Below the pieces are notes generated by a model. The model was not told the origin of the DNA. It saw only the letters and a program-made list of their open reading frames with translations, and did not search any database. From contig DATDQA010000068.1 in assembly GCA_035292505.1 (NCBI GenBank), positions 1 to 16,718 on the forward strand: a DNA stretch of 16,718 bases, read 5' to 3'. The position numbers and the translations under genes were made by a program. Positions 1-9,300 of this stretch are shown here, piece by piece. Within the stretch, counting starts at the first letter, position 1; every line of letters starts with the position of its first letter. Source of the stretch: DATDQA01 sp035292505 (GTDB lineage Bacteria; Bacteroidota; Bacteroidia; Chitinophagales; Saprospiraceae).

Positions 1-1483
1 AGGACAGTATAAAGAAGCATGGGAGAAGCTCATTGAAGAGAATCCTTTACCCGCAATTCATGGAAGAGTCTGCTATCATCCCTGTGAAGACAATTGCAAT
101 CGAAAGGACACGGATACTTCGGTGAGTATCCATGCGGTCGAAAGATTCCTGGGGGATAATGCAATTGAAGAAGGCTGGCGTATTCCATTCGATGAAACGC
201 GAACGGCCGGTAAGCGCGTGCTGATCATCGGTGGCGGACCAAGTGGCCTGTCTGCCGCATATCATCTAAGGTGCGCGGGTCATTCTGTAGAAATTCATGA
301 AGCAGGCCCTGTATTGGGAGGTATGATGCACTTTGGAATTCCTCCTTATCGGCTGCCAAGAAAAATTCTGGATGCTGAGATCGGTCGTATCATGGATATG
401 GGTGTGCGCGTACAACTCAATCACAAAGTGAACGATATTCTCGCCGAGAAACAATCCGATGACTTCGACGCAGTCTTTGTTGCGATCGGCGCACATCTCT
501 CGAAGCATGTCGACATTCCTTCTCGTGATGCCGGCCAAATCCTGGATGCCTTGACCTTTCTCAAAGATGTCGAAGAAGGAGTTGCACCTAAGCTGGGCCG
601 ACGTGTCGCTATCTATGGTGGTGGAAATACCGCGATGGATGCAGCACGTGTTGCAAAAAGATTAGGATACGAACCGCTTATCATCTATCGGCGAGACCGC
701 GAGCATATGCCTGCACATGACTTCGAAGCGGATGAAGCACTTTCTGAAGGTGTAATGATCAATTGGCTGCGTACCATCAAGGAAATTGACAACACTTCCT
801 TTACCGTAGAGGTGATGCGTATCAATGATCAGGGTAAACCCGAACCCACTGGTCAATTCGAAACCCTGGAAGCAGATGCACTCATTCTTGCACTTGGGCA
901 GGACACCGATAGTGCATTCCTCAAAGACGTCCCCGGGATAGAAGTGGACCGTGACGGTGTAGTGAAAGTCGGGAAGGACATGATGACCGGGTATCCCGGG
1001 ATCTTCGCCGGTGGAGACATGGTACCCAGTGAGCGGACAGTGACAATCGCTGTAGGTCATGGCAAAGCCGCCGCACGTCATATCGATGGGTTTTTGAGAA
1101 ATGAACCCTATATCAAACCGGAGAAACATCGGATCGTCGGTCCCGAACGCCTGCATGTATGGTATCGGACTTTCGCTCCACAGCGCAGGCAAAATACCGT
1201 AGATGAAGTCATACGTACAAAGGATTTCCGGGAAGTGCTTGAGGGCCTCACTGAGAACGAAGCCCGGTATGAAGCTCAACGCTGCCTCTCCTGCGGCAAC
1301 TGTTTTGAATGCGATGGATGTTATGGTGCATGTCCGGAGGATGCCGTGATAAAACTGGGTCCTGGTAAACGCTATCGGTTTAATTATGAGATGTGCACTG
1401 GTTGTGAAGTCTGTTTCGAACAATGTCCTTGTCATGCAATTGAAATGGTTGCCGACACAGGTGCTGACATATCATCGCATTGA
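1..1483 (+). CDS. GltD-like FAD/NAD(P)H oxidoreductase with C-terminal ferredoxin domain (5' end missing)
   Basis: The reading frame is open from base 2, so the gene starts before the window; the GTG at 122 is internal. The first visible residues carry NPLPAIHGRVC and then C-x3-C-x3-C-N-R (cysteines at codons 24, 28, 32), the Fe-S N-terminal domain of glutamate synthase small subunits and dihydropyrimidine dehydrogenase. An FAD-binding GGGPSG motif lies near base 230 and an NAD(P)H-binding GGGNTAMDAARVAKR motif near base 620. The C-terminal part (about 1283-1470) has a dense cysteine cluster (CxxCxxCxxCxxCxxxCP) and a second ferredoxin motif CTGCEVCFEQCP. This C-terminal Fe-S extension is not found in ordinary GltD and marks a subfamily that accompanies 2-oxoacid:ferredoxin oxidoreductases. 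Nine bases separate it from the pyruvate:ferredoxin oxidoreductase gene. I infer that it moves electrons between NAD(P)H and ferredoxin or the oxidoreductase, not that it makes glutamate: no large GltB subunit is in view. Perhaps 60-80 N-terminal residues are missing. Confidence 0.9.
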   Translation, partial: GQYKEAWEKLIEENPLPAIHGRVCYHPCEDNCNRKDTDTSVSIHAVERFLGDNAIEEGWRIPFDETRTAGKRVLIIGGGPSGLSAAYHLRCAGHSVEIHEAGPVLGGMMHFGIPPYRLPRKILDAEIGRIMDMGVRVQLNHKVNDILAEKQSDDFDAVFVAIGAHLSKHVDIPSRDAGQILDALTFLKDVEEGVAPKLGRRVAIYGGGNTAMDAARVAKRLGYEPLIIYRRDREHMPAHDFEADEALSEGVMINWLRTIKEIDNTSFTVEVMRINDQGKPEPTGQFETLEADALILALGQDTDSAFLKDVPGIEVDRDGVVKVGKDMMTGYPGIFAGGDMVPSERTVTIAVGHGKAAARHIDGFLRNEPYIKPEKHRIVGPERLHVWYRTFAPQRRQNTVDEVIRTKDFREVLEGLTENEARYEAQRCLSCGNCFECDGCYGACPEDAVIKLGPGKRYRFNYEMCTGCEVCFEQCPCHAIEMVADTGADISSH

Positions 1484-1492
1484 AATTGTATC

Positions 1493-4400
1493 ATGCAACA
1501 TAAAGTAGTCACGATTGATGGGAATGAAGCCACGGCGTATATCGCATACCGGGTCAACGAAGTATGTGCAATCTATCCCATTACTCCATCTTCAACGATG
1601 GCGGAATTAGCGGATGAGTGGTCTGCGAAAGGTGTGAAAAATATCTGGGGAAATATTCCCGAGGTCATCGAAATGCAAAGTGAGGGCGGTGCAGCAGGCA
1701 CGGTGCATGGAGCACTCCAGACGGGAGCATTGACAACGACCTTCACTGCATCACAAGGTCTCATGCTCATGCTGCCGAACATGTATAAAATTGCTGGCGA
1801 GCTCACAAGTGCGGTATTTCATGTCGCCGCTCGTTCGTTAGCTGCGCAGGGCTTATCCATTTTTGGTGACCACAGTGATGTGATGGCCGCAAGGATGACC
1901 GGTTTTGCACTACTCTCGTCAGCATCTGTCCAGGAAGCACATGACCAGGCTTTGATTGCACAAGCAGCTACGCTCAAATCACGTATCCCTTTCGTGCATT
2001 TCTTTGATGGATTCAGGACATCGCATGAAGTGAACAAAATCGATCTCATCCCGGATGAACACATCAGGGCTATGATTGATGACAAAGCGATCATTGCGCA
2101 TCGCGGTAGGGGGTTGAGTCCGGATCATCCAGTGATCAGAGGCACTGCGCAAAATCCTGATGTCTATTTTCAGGGACGTGAGACCGTCAATCAATATTAT
2201 CTCGCAGCACCAGGGATTGTCCAGGAGGCAATGGATCAGTTTGCGCGTCTTACCGGACGACAATACAAACTGTTTGAATACATCGGTGCAGAAGACGCAG
2301 AGAAAGTAATTGTCATCATGGGTTCCGGTGCAGAAACTGTGAGAGCAACCACGCGCTACCTCATGGCACAAGGAGAAAAAGTAGGTATGATCCAGGTACG
2401 GCTGTATCGTCCGTTCTCAGCGAAGGATCTATTAGAGGTCATTCCAAAGTCAGTAAAGAAAATTGCAGTGCTTGATCGGACGAAAGAACCTGGTGCACCT
2501 GGTGAACCATTATACCAGGATGTGGTGACAAGTATGGCGGAAGCATTACAGACCAGTAATTGGGATGTTGTACCTGTTATCATCGGAGGGCGATACGGTT
2601 TATCGAGTAAAGAGTTTACTCCAGGCATGGTACGCGGAATCTTTAAGGCATTACAGGCACGTGTTCCGAAAAATCATTTCACAGTCGGTATCAATGATGA
2701 CGTCACCGGGAGTAGTATTACATATGAAGAATTTGATCTTGAGGATACACAGCTGACACAAGCGTTGTTCTTTGGACTGGGAGCAGATGGTACTGTAGGA
2801 GCAAATAAGAACAGCATTAAGATCATCGGTGAGAATACCGATCTGCATGCCCAGGGATATTTTGTCTATGATTCAAAGAAATCGGGAGCCCAGACCGTAT
2901 CACATCTGCGGTTTGGAAAGTATCCGATACAGGCGCCATACCTGATCAGGAAGGCTGATTTCGTGGCATGCCACAAATTCAATTTTATTGAAAAAGTAGA
3001 AATGGTGCCTTATCTCAAAGAGGGAGGTACGTTTTTATTGAATAGCCCTTTTGATGCTGAAGAAATCTGGAATCAGCTTCCAAATCATGTTCAGTGCCAA
3101 ATCCTTGAAAAGAATCCGGAGTTCTATGTCATCGATGCTTCAAGAGTAGCGGAAAGCGTGGGGATGAGCAGCAGGATCAATACAATCATGCAGGTATGTT
3201 TCTTTGTCTTATCGGGCGTCTTGCCCAAAGATGAAGCGATTGCACAGATTAAGGGTGCGATCCGGAAGTCATACGGTAAAAAAGGAGAGGTGGTAGTCCG
3301 GAAGAATTTTGAGGCTGTAGATGCTGCGCTCGCACAGCTTCAACGCGTAGAATTGCAAGGTCGCAAATCAGTGCCCTCTCTGTACAAGACAAATGGGATT
3401 CTCGCAACTGCTCCCGAGTTCGTGAAAGAGGTTACAGCAGCAATGATGCTGGGGAAAGGAGATGCTATCCCGGTGAGCAAGCTGCCGGCTGATGGTACCT
3501 ATCCAACGGGGACGACGAAATGGGAGAAGCGGAATATTTCGGATCGCGTACCTGTCTGGAAACCTGATCTGTGCATTCAGTGTGGTAATTGCAGTTTTGT
3601 CTGTCCACATAGTGTGATTCGTGCAAAATTTTTTCATCAGGAATATTTGTCACAAGCACCTGAGCATTTTCAATCAATACCGATCAACGCGCGCGGATTT
3701 CCTGAGACCCAATACAGTCTCCAGGTATATGTGGAGGATTGTACCGGTTGTAATCTTTGTGTGGAAGTATGTCCTGCGACAAGTCCCGAAAACAGGGATG
3801 TGAAAGCGATCAATATGCAATCTAAAGAACCCGTTCTTGAAATACAAAAGGAGAACATCCGCTTTTTCGAGCGTCTGCCTGTGAACGATCGCACATCTCT
3901 GGATTTTTCACTCGTCAGAGGGGCGCAATTCCTTGAACCACTCTTTGAATTCTCCGGTGCCTGCGCTGGATGCGGTGAGACGCCTTACCTGCGTCTTCTC
4001 TCACAACTGTTTGGTGACCGTCTTCTGGTTGCAAATGCGACTGGATGTTCCTCCATTTACGGGGGTAATCTCCCGACTACTCCATGGACAACGAATGCGG
4101 ATGGACGTGGTCCGGCCTGGTCTAATTCACTCTTTGAAGATAATGCAGAGTTCGGTCTCGGGATGCGTGTCACTGTGGATCAACTTAGCCAGGTCGCGAA
4201 AAATCTCCTTGAGCAACTAAGAGGCTCGCTCGATGGGGAGTTGATCGACGAGATCATATGTGCACCCCAGCTCTTTGAGTCGGAGATTTCAATACAACGG
4301 GAAAGAATAGCAAAACTCAAAGTGGATCTGATGAAAATGGAAAGCATAGATGCACAACACTTATTGTCTGTGATAGATCATCTGGTGCGAAGGAGTGTTT

Positions 4401-5059
4401 GGCTGGTCGGCGGAGATGGATGGGCTTATGATATTGGCTCCGGGGGACTGGATCATGCGTTGGCAAGTGGTCGCGATATCAATATTCTTGTTCTGGATAC
4501 AGAAGTATATTCAAATACAGGTGGACAAATGTCAAAGGCTACGCCTACTGCTGCTACGGCAAAATTTGCATCTGCCGGAAAACGAGTGGGAAAGAAAGAC
4601 CTTGCGATGCAGGCGATTTCCTACGGCAATGTCTATGTCGCACAGATCGCAATGGGTGCGAATCCACAACAGACATTACTGGCATTGCGTGAAGCAGAGG
4701 CGTATCCGGGGCCATCACTCATACTCGCGTATAGTCATTGCATTGCACATGGTATCGATATGGAAAAAGGACTTGATCAACAGGCTCTCGCCGTAGCTTG
4801 TGGTTATTGGCCACTGATCCGGTACAATCCATCGTTGCGGAAGATTGGACAGAACCCATTTGTTCTTGATTCCCTACGACCTGTCATCCGGCTGAAAGAC
4901 TACGCATACAATGAATTGCGCTATAAGATTCTTGAACAGACAAATCCGGAGGAAGCCGGACAATTGATGGAACTCGCTCAGGAGATTGTTGACTTACGAT
5001 GGAACAACTATGAAGATATGGCGAGTTGGAAACCGGAAGCCTTTCAACCGGTAGCATAG
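1493..5059 (+). CDS. nifJ: Pyruvate:ferredoxin (flavodoxin) oxidoreductase, single-chain
   Basis: Cytoplasmic thiamine-diphosphate/Fe-S enzyme that oxidises pyruvate and CoA to acetyl-CoA and CO2 and reduces ferredoxin or flavodoxin. The 1188-residue chain shows all domains in order: pyrimidine-binding domain with YPITPSS (28-34); transketolase-C-like domain; gamma domain with GADGTVGANKNSIKIIGE and YFVYDSKKSGAQT; ferredoxin domain with two 4Fe-4S motifs (C694/697/700/704 and C750/753/756/760); and a TPP domain with proximal-cluster cysteines C824, C827, C852 and C1083 and the GDGWAYDIG motif near 974. Thr31, Glu64 and Arg114 occupy the same numbers as the catalytic residues of the Desulfovibrio africanus enzyme, and Asn1008 matches its Asn996. 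The chain ends about 12 residues after the point where that enzyme begins its extra C-terminal domain, so it lacks that oxygen-protecting tail. The ATG at 1493 has no clear Shine-Dalgarno, as is usual in Bacteroidota. No nitrogenase genes are near, so the symbol denotes the family only. Confidence 0.98.
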   Translation: MQHKVVTIDGNEATAYIAYRVNEVCAIYPITPSSTMAELADEWSAKGVKNIWGNIPEVIEMQSEGGAAGTVHGALQTGALTTTFTASQGLMLMLPNMYKIAGELTSAVFHVAARSLAAQGLSIFGDHSDVMAARMTGFALLSSASVQEAHDQALIAQAATLKSRIPFVHFFDGFRTSHEVNKIDLIPDEHIRAMIDDKAIIAHRGRGLSPDHPVIRGTAQNPDVYFQGRETVNQYYLAAPGIVQEAMDQFARLTGRQYKLFEYIGAEDAEKVIVIMGSGAETVRATTRYLMAQGEKVGMIQVRLYRPFSAKDLLEVIPKSVKKIAVLDRTKEPGAPGEPLYQDVVTSMAEALQTSNWDVVPVIIGGRYGLSSKEFTPGMVRGIFKALQARVPKNHFTVGINDDVTGSSITYEEFDLEDTQLTQALFFGLGADGTVGANKNSIKIIGENTDLHAQGYFVYDSKKSGAQTVSHLRFGKYPIQAPYLIRKADFVACHKFNFIEKVEMVPYLKEGGTFLLNSPFDAEEIWNQLPNHVQCQILEKNPEFYVIDASRVAESVGMSSRINTIMQVCFFVLSGVLPKDEAIAQIKGAIRKSYGKKGEVVVRKNFEAVDAALAQLQRVELQGRKSVPSLYKTNGILATAPEFVKEVTAAMMLGKGDAIPVSKLPADGTYPTGTTKWEKRNISDRVPVWKPDLCIQCGNCSFVCPHSVIRAKFFHQEYLSQAPEHFQSIPINARGFPETQYSLQVYVEDCTGCNLCVEVCPATSPENRDVKAINMQSKEPVLEIQKENIRFFERLPVNDRTSLDFSLVRGAQFLEPLFEFSGACAGCGETPYLRLLSQLFGDRLLVANATGCSSIYGGNLPTTPWTTNADGRGPAWSNSLFEDNAEFGLGMRVTVDQLSQVAKNLLEQLRGSLDGELIDEIICAPQLFESEISIQRERIAKLKVDLMKMESIDAQHLLSVIDHLVRRSVWLVGGDGWAYDIGSGGLDHALASGRDINILVLDTEVYSNTGGQMSKATPTAATAKFASAGKRVGKKDLAMQAISYGNVYVAQIAMGANPQQTLLALREAEAYPGPSLILAYSHCIAHGIDMEKGLDQQALAVACGYWPLIRYNPSLRKIGQNPFVLDSLRPVIRLKDYAYNELRYKILEQTNPEEAGQLMELAQEIVDLRWNNYEDMASWKPEAFQPVA

Positions 5060-5076
5060 AAGAAAATACAGTCGAT

Positions 5077-6069
5077 ATGAACAGTCTTAAAACGACATAT
5101 TTAGGACTCCAGCTCCGATCGCCAATTGTCGTATCCGCTTGTCCGCTTTCCGAGAGGGTCGATAATATTGTCGAGATGGAAGATGCAGGGGCGGGGGCTG
5201 TAGTGCTTTTTTCCTTGTTTGAAGAACAAATCCGAAGTGAAACGCGGAACTATGAAAAAGTCTTAGGTGCTACCTCGAATGCTTTTGCAGAGGCCATGAA
5301 TTATTTCCCGGACATTGAAGAGTATCATGTGGGCACCTCCAGGTACCTGGAGATTATCCGGCAGGCAAAGGAGAGGGTGGATATCCCCATTATCGCATCA
5401 TTGAATGGGATGACACCTGAGGGATGGGTTGAGTATGGACAACAGATGGAACAAGCGGGTGCAGATGCGATTGAGATCAATGTGTTTTTTATCCCGGCAG
5501 ACCTCCGCATGTCGGGTGTAGAAGTGGAAAAACTGTATGTCGATATTGCAATGCGTCTGAAGAATCATGTGAAGATTCCGATCGCGCTAAAACTCAATCC
5601 CTACTTTTCATCCATGGGGAACATGGCGATGCGATTGCAGGAAACCGGAGTGGATGGGCTTGTCCTGTTTAACAGATTTTACCAACCCGACTTTGATATC
5701 GAAACATTGAGAGTGAAGTCAAGTCTTGAGTTTAGCACAGCAAACGAGATCAGGTTGCCGTTACTGTGGATTGCGGCATTATATGGGAGAGTTGAACTTT
5801 CACTTGCTGCAACGACAGGTGTACAAACGGCAAAGGAAGTGATCAAATATCTCCTCGCTGGAAGTGATATTGCGATGACAACTTCGAGTCTGTATAAACA
5901 CAGCATCGGTTATCTCCACATCATGCATAAAGAATTAATGCAATGGATGAGCCGCCATCAGTTTACTTCTATAGACCAGTTCAGGGGAGTTATGAGTCAA
6001 CAAAATATTTCCGATCCGACGGCATATGAAAGAGCAAACTATATCAGGATACTCGAGACGAATGGTTAA
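5077..6069 (+). CDS. Dihydroorotate dehydrogenase-like FMN protein
   Basis: A 330-residue TIM-barrel flavoprotein of the DHOD superfamily. It starts MNSLKTTYLGLQLRSPIVVS, the usual N-terminus of the family. The frame is open 17 codons further upstream, but that part overlaps the 3' end of nifJ, so ATG 5077, 17 bases after the nifJ stop, is preferred. FMN-site features are visible: Lys172 in ALKLNPYF, and a C-terminal phosphate-binding part TTGVQTAKEVIKYLLAGSD (246-264). In true DHODs the active-site loop reads like NxSCPN (Cys base, class 1) or carries Ser (class 2). Here it reads EINVFFIPAD (133-142), without Cys or Ser. The same loop type is, as I recall it, characteristic of the DHOD-like subfamily. 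Its substrate is therefore uncertain and pyrimidine synthesis should not be assumed. Its place as third gene after the GltD-like protein and nifJ suggests a redox role tied to ferredoxin or NAD(P)H. Confidence 0.9.
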   Translation: MNSLKTTYLGLQLRSPIVVSACPLSERVDNIVEMEDAGAGAVVLFSLFEEQIRSETRNYEKVLGATSNAFAEAMNYFPDIEEYHVGTSRYLEIIRQAKERVDIPIIASLNGMTPEGWVEYGQQMEQAGADAIEINVFFIPADLRMSGVEVEKLYVDIAMRLKNHVKIPIALKLNPYFSSMGNMAMRLQETGVDGLVLFNRFYQPDFDIETLRVKSSLEFSTANEIRLPLLWIAALYGRVELSLAATTGVQTAKEVIKYLLAGSDIAMTTSSLYKHSIGYLHIMHKELMQWMSRHQFTSIDQFRGVMSQQNISDPTAYERANYIRILETNG

Positions 6070-6123
6070 ATGTTCAATGTTCCAAGTTTCAAGTTCAATG
6101 TTCGAAACATTGAACATTGAATT
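6070..6123. repeat. AACATTGAA-type low-complexity repeat with perfect hairpin
   Basis: Directly after the DHOD-like stop codon the sequence is made of variants of TTCAATGTT and its complement. A perfect hairpin with 9-base arms and a 3-base loop lies at 6094-6102/6106-6114. It could slow or end transcription from either side, since the flanking genes converge, but there is no U tract. A second patch of related ATGAAACAT-like units follows at about 6194-6220. The same motif fills the gaps inside the efflux operon at 9781-9815 and 11020-11092. Confidence 0.75.
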
Positions 6124-6220
6124 TACTCCCAAAAGGACGTTTGATATGAATTTGACGCTCGCGGGTTCTGAGAACGCCGTAAGGTCACATCTAACATGAA
6201 ACATCAAACATGAAACATTA

Positions 6221-6370
6221 AGTCTACTCCGAAAAGTCATCTTTTGTCCTCCCGCACCCCTCGATCCCCTGAAGGGGAAGTCCACCCACAGTGAATTTCA
6301 ATGTATTATGCGGGCGGCGGTTCCACCTTTAGGGGGTCAGGGGGTAGTGAAGCACTTTTCGGAGTGGACT
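6221..6370. repeat. 150-base imperfect inverted repeat, MITE/REP-like
   Basis: The two ends, 6221-6237 (AGTCTACTCCGAAAAGT) and 6354-6370 (ACTTTTCGGAGTGGACT), are complementary at 16 of 17 positions. Inside, both halves carry related GC-rich palindromic pieces: CCCCTGAAGGGG at 6266-6277, and CCACCTTTAGGGGG followed by GGGGG at about 6323-6344. The centre (6285-6310) is AT-rich and unpaired. It has no ORF and no obvious target duplication. The block stands out from the AT-rich repeats beside it and sits 14 bases from the RND pump stop codon, where a folded RNA could also act as a transcription end for the efflux operon. Confidence 0.7.
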
Positions 6371-6384
6371 CAATATTGAACAGT

Positions 6385-9300
6385 TTACATCTTAGAACCC
6401 CACCAATTCTTCGTCCGGTAGCCTATTAAGTACATCACCGGCAGGATAATAAGCGTAATGAATGTCGCGAAGCCCAATCCGAAGATAATCGTCCATGACA
6501 GAGGACCCCAAAAGGCAACTGAATCACCACCGAGATAAATCTTTGGATTACCAGTTTCAAACAGACTTGCGAAATCAATATTAAATCCGACCGCCAATGG
6601 GACCAATCCCAGGATGGCTGCTGTAGCAGTCAGCAAGACGGGTGTCATCCGGATACGACCTGCTTCGATGATGGATTCTGCAACAGGCTTCCCTCGCGCA
6701 CGTAATTCATCCGTGAATTCAACAAGGAGGATTCCGTTTCGTACTACGATACCAGCCAATGCTACAATTCCCACACCCATCATGATCACGGAGAAATCCA
6801 TTCCGAAAATGGCAAGACCTAGCAAGACACCGATGATCGAAAACACCACTTCCGTCATGATGATCAGGGTTTTACCCAAAGAATTGAACTGTGTGATCAG
6901 GATGAGGAGAATGATAAATACAGAGATCACCAGCGATCTGCCAAGGAAGTTGATGGCTTCTATCATTTCCTGGTCTTCACCGGCAAAACCCACCAAAATC
7001 CCTTCTTCTCCGGGGAACTGTGCTATGGCTGCTTTGACTGCATTAACCACCTGTGTTTGCTTCGGTTGAAATTCTGCGGTGATATTCGAAGAGATGGTGA
7101 CCATGCGCTGGAGATCCTTGCGTCGGATACCACCGAACGTATTTGTATAAGTCACGTCTGCGAAGGCTGCCATCGGTACCGACCGTAACATACCCGAGTT
7201 CATATCACGAAATGTGATGTTGAGATTTTCTACGGCATTGATATTGGATCGCTGATCTGCTTTCAATCGCACGACGACAGGGATTTCATCCTCGCCATCC
7301 CGGAATTTTGTTGCCTCTCTGCCAAGGATTGCGGTCCGGAATTCACTTCCGATTTGCACTGTACTGATGCCTTCGCGATTCGCACGCTCGCGGTCAATTT
7401 CAATACTGATCTCCGGCTTGCTCACAATGAGATCACTGCGCAATTCTTCGACACCAGGTATGGCTAATGAATCGAGATAGTGTTTTACTGCACGGGAGAC
7501 ATCGATGAGCTGATCGAAGTCATCACTGCGTATCTCGACTGAAATCGGTTTAGGTGTGGGTGGTCCGCCTTGCTCCTGGTCCACGACGATTTCCGCAGCA
7601 GGGATCAAACCTCGTGTCGCTTTGCGGATCTCGTCCAGGTAGTCTCTTGTATTCACCCCTTTGCGTTTTCCATATTCCACAAATGCCACACCGACTTTTC
7701 CTTTATTCGAGGTGGTCGAACGATCAAACAGATCTTCGGAAGCGCCGAGTGCAACATTTGAAATCACAGATTCGACAATGGGATTGTTTTCACCCAGCGT
7801 CTCGATCACTTTGTTTTCTATGATGCGCGTCAGAGAGTCTGTCACATTGATATCTGTACCGACAGGTAATGTCATATAGACATAAATAAAGTTCGGATCG
7901 GCTTTGGGAAAGAGGATGATATTTGCCTGCCTGCTCAGCGTAATGCCGCACGATGCAAATAACAGAAAGGTCATTCCAAGGAATATCGTCCAGGGATGGC
8001 GCAATGCCCAGGTCAGGAATCCCGCATATCCTCTCTGGATAGAGGGCCATCCTTTTTGCTGAAACCATTTTACGCCGTGAGAGAGCACATATTTATAAAG
8101 AAGTGCAAACACCACGCATGTCAGTGTAAAATTGCCCATCATGATATTGCCGGATGCATAGAAGCCGAGCATCGCCAGACCAATCAGCGTATATGCGAAT
8201 ATGCGGCGACGGCGTTTGCGCGACACACTGACTTCTGAGCCTTCGCGCTTTGGATCACGCATAAACCGTACGGCAAAGACAGGATTGATCACGTAGGCCA
8301 CTACCAGCGATGCTGTCAATGTGAGGATCACCGTGACTGGCAGATAGATCATGAACTTACCGAAGATCCCTTTCCAAAAGAGCAATGGAAAAAACGGTGC
8401 CAGTGTTGTGGCTGTACCGGAAAGTACCGGTAAAAATACTTCTCCCGCCGCCTTTTTTGCGGCCTGCACGATCGTAAGTTGTGGTTCATCATGATAGATC
8501 CGGTGCGTGTTTTCTATGACGACTATTGCATCGTCTACTACAATGCCCAGGCTGAGCAGGAATGCAAACAGCACGATAAAATTGAGCGTATACCCAAGAC
8601 TCGGCAATACCATGAATGCAATACACATGGATAACGGGACGGAAAATGCCACAAATAATGCATCCGTCAAACCCATGAAAAACATGAGGATCAGGGTGAC
8701 GAGGATAAAGCCGATGATGATCGTATTGATCAGATCGTGCAGAGTCACACGAGTGGCACGGCTTTGGTCGCCAGTGATGCTTACCTCGAGGTCTTCCGGA
8801 AATTCAGTTGCTTTCAAATCATCTACAATGACCTTAATCTTATCGGAAGCGGCAATCAGGTTTTCACCCGTACGTTTGATGACATTGAGGGAGAGGACAT
8901 TACGTGTACTCAGTCTGCTAAAGCTCTCCTGTTCTTCATGACCCATCTTCACATCGGCAATGTCTTTCAGGTAGAGTTGTGCACCGGATTGCGAGGTGAT
9001 AATAATGTTCTTGATTTCCTCCACATCCTTGAAGTCACCACGGATAGACACCGAGCGCGTCATTCCGCCGATATCAATATTGCCTGCGGAGACGGTTGCG
9101 TTTTCATACGCAAGTGCATTCTCGATATCCCTGAACGTAAGATCTGCAGCTGCCAATCTGTATTTATCTACGTCGATCTGCACTTCTTTCTCCAATGCGC
9201 CGATCAAATCCACACGCGTGATCTCATACATCTCTTCTATCTGATCTTTGATGCGATCTGCATAGTCTTTAAGTTTGTCGAGGCTAAAGTCGCCGGCGAC

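Noticed and set aside
662..1435. Long minus-strand ORF of 257 codons inside the GltD-like gene
   Set aside because: It lies wholly antisense to a gene with clear Rossmann and Fe-S motifs and shows no domain pattern of its own.
1493..5059. Nitrogen-fixation locus suggested by the nifJ name
   Set aside because: No nif structural or assembly genes are near; the enzyme is a general pyruvate:ferredoxin oxidoreductase.
5026..5076. 17-residue N-terminal extension of the DHOD-like protein
   Set aside because: It overlaps the nifJ 3' end in another frame, and the family's N-terminus begins at the ATG at 5077.
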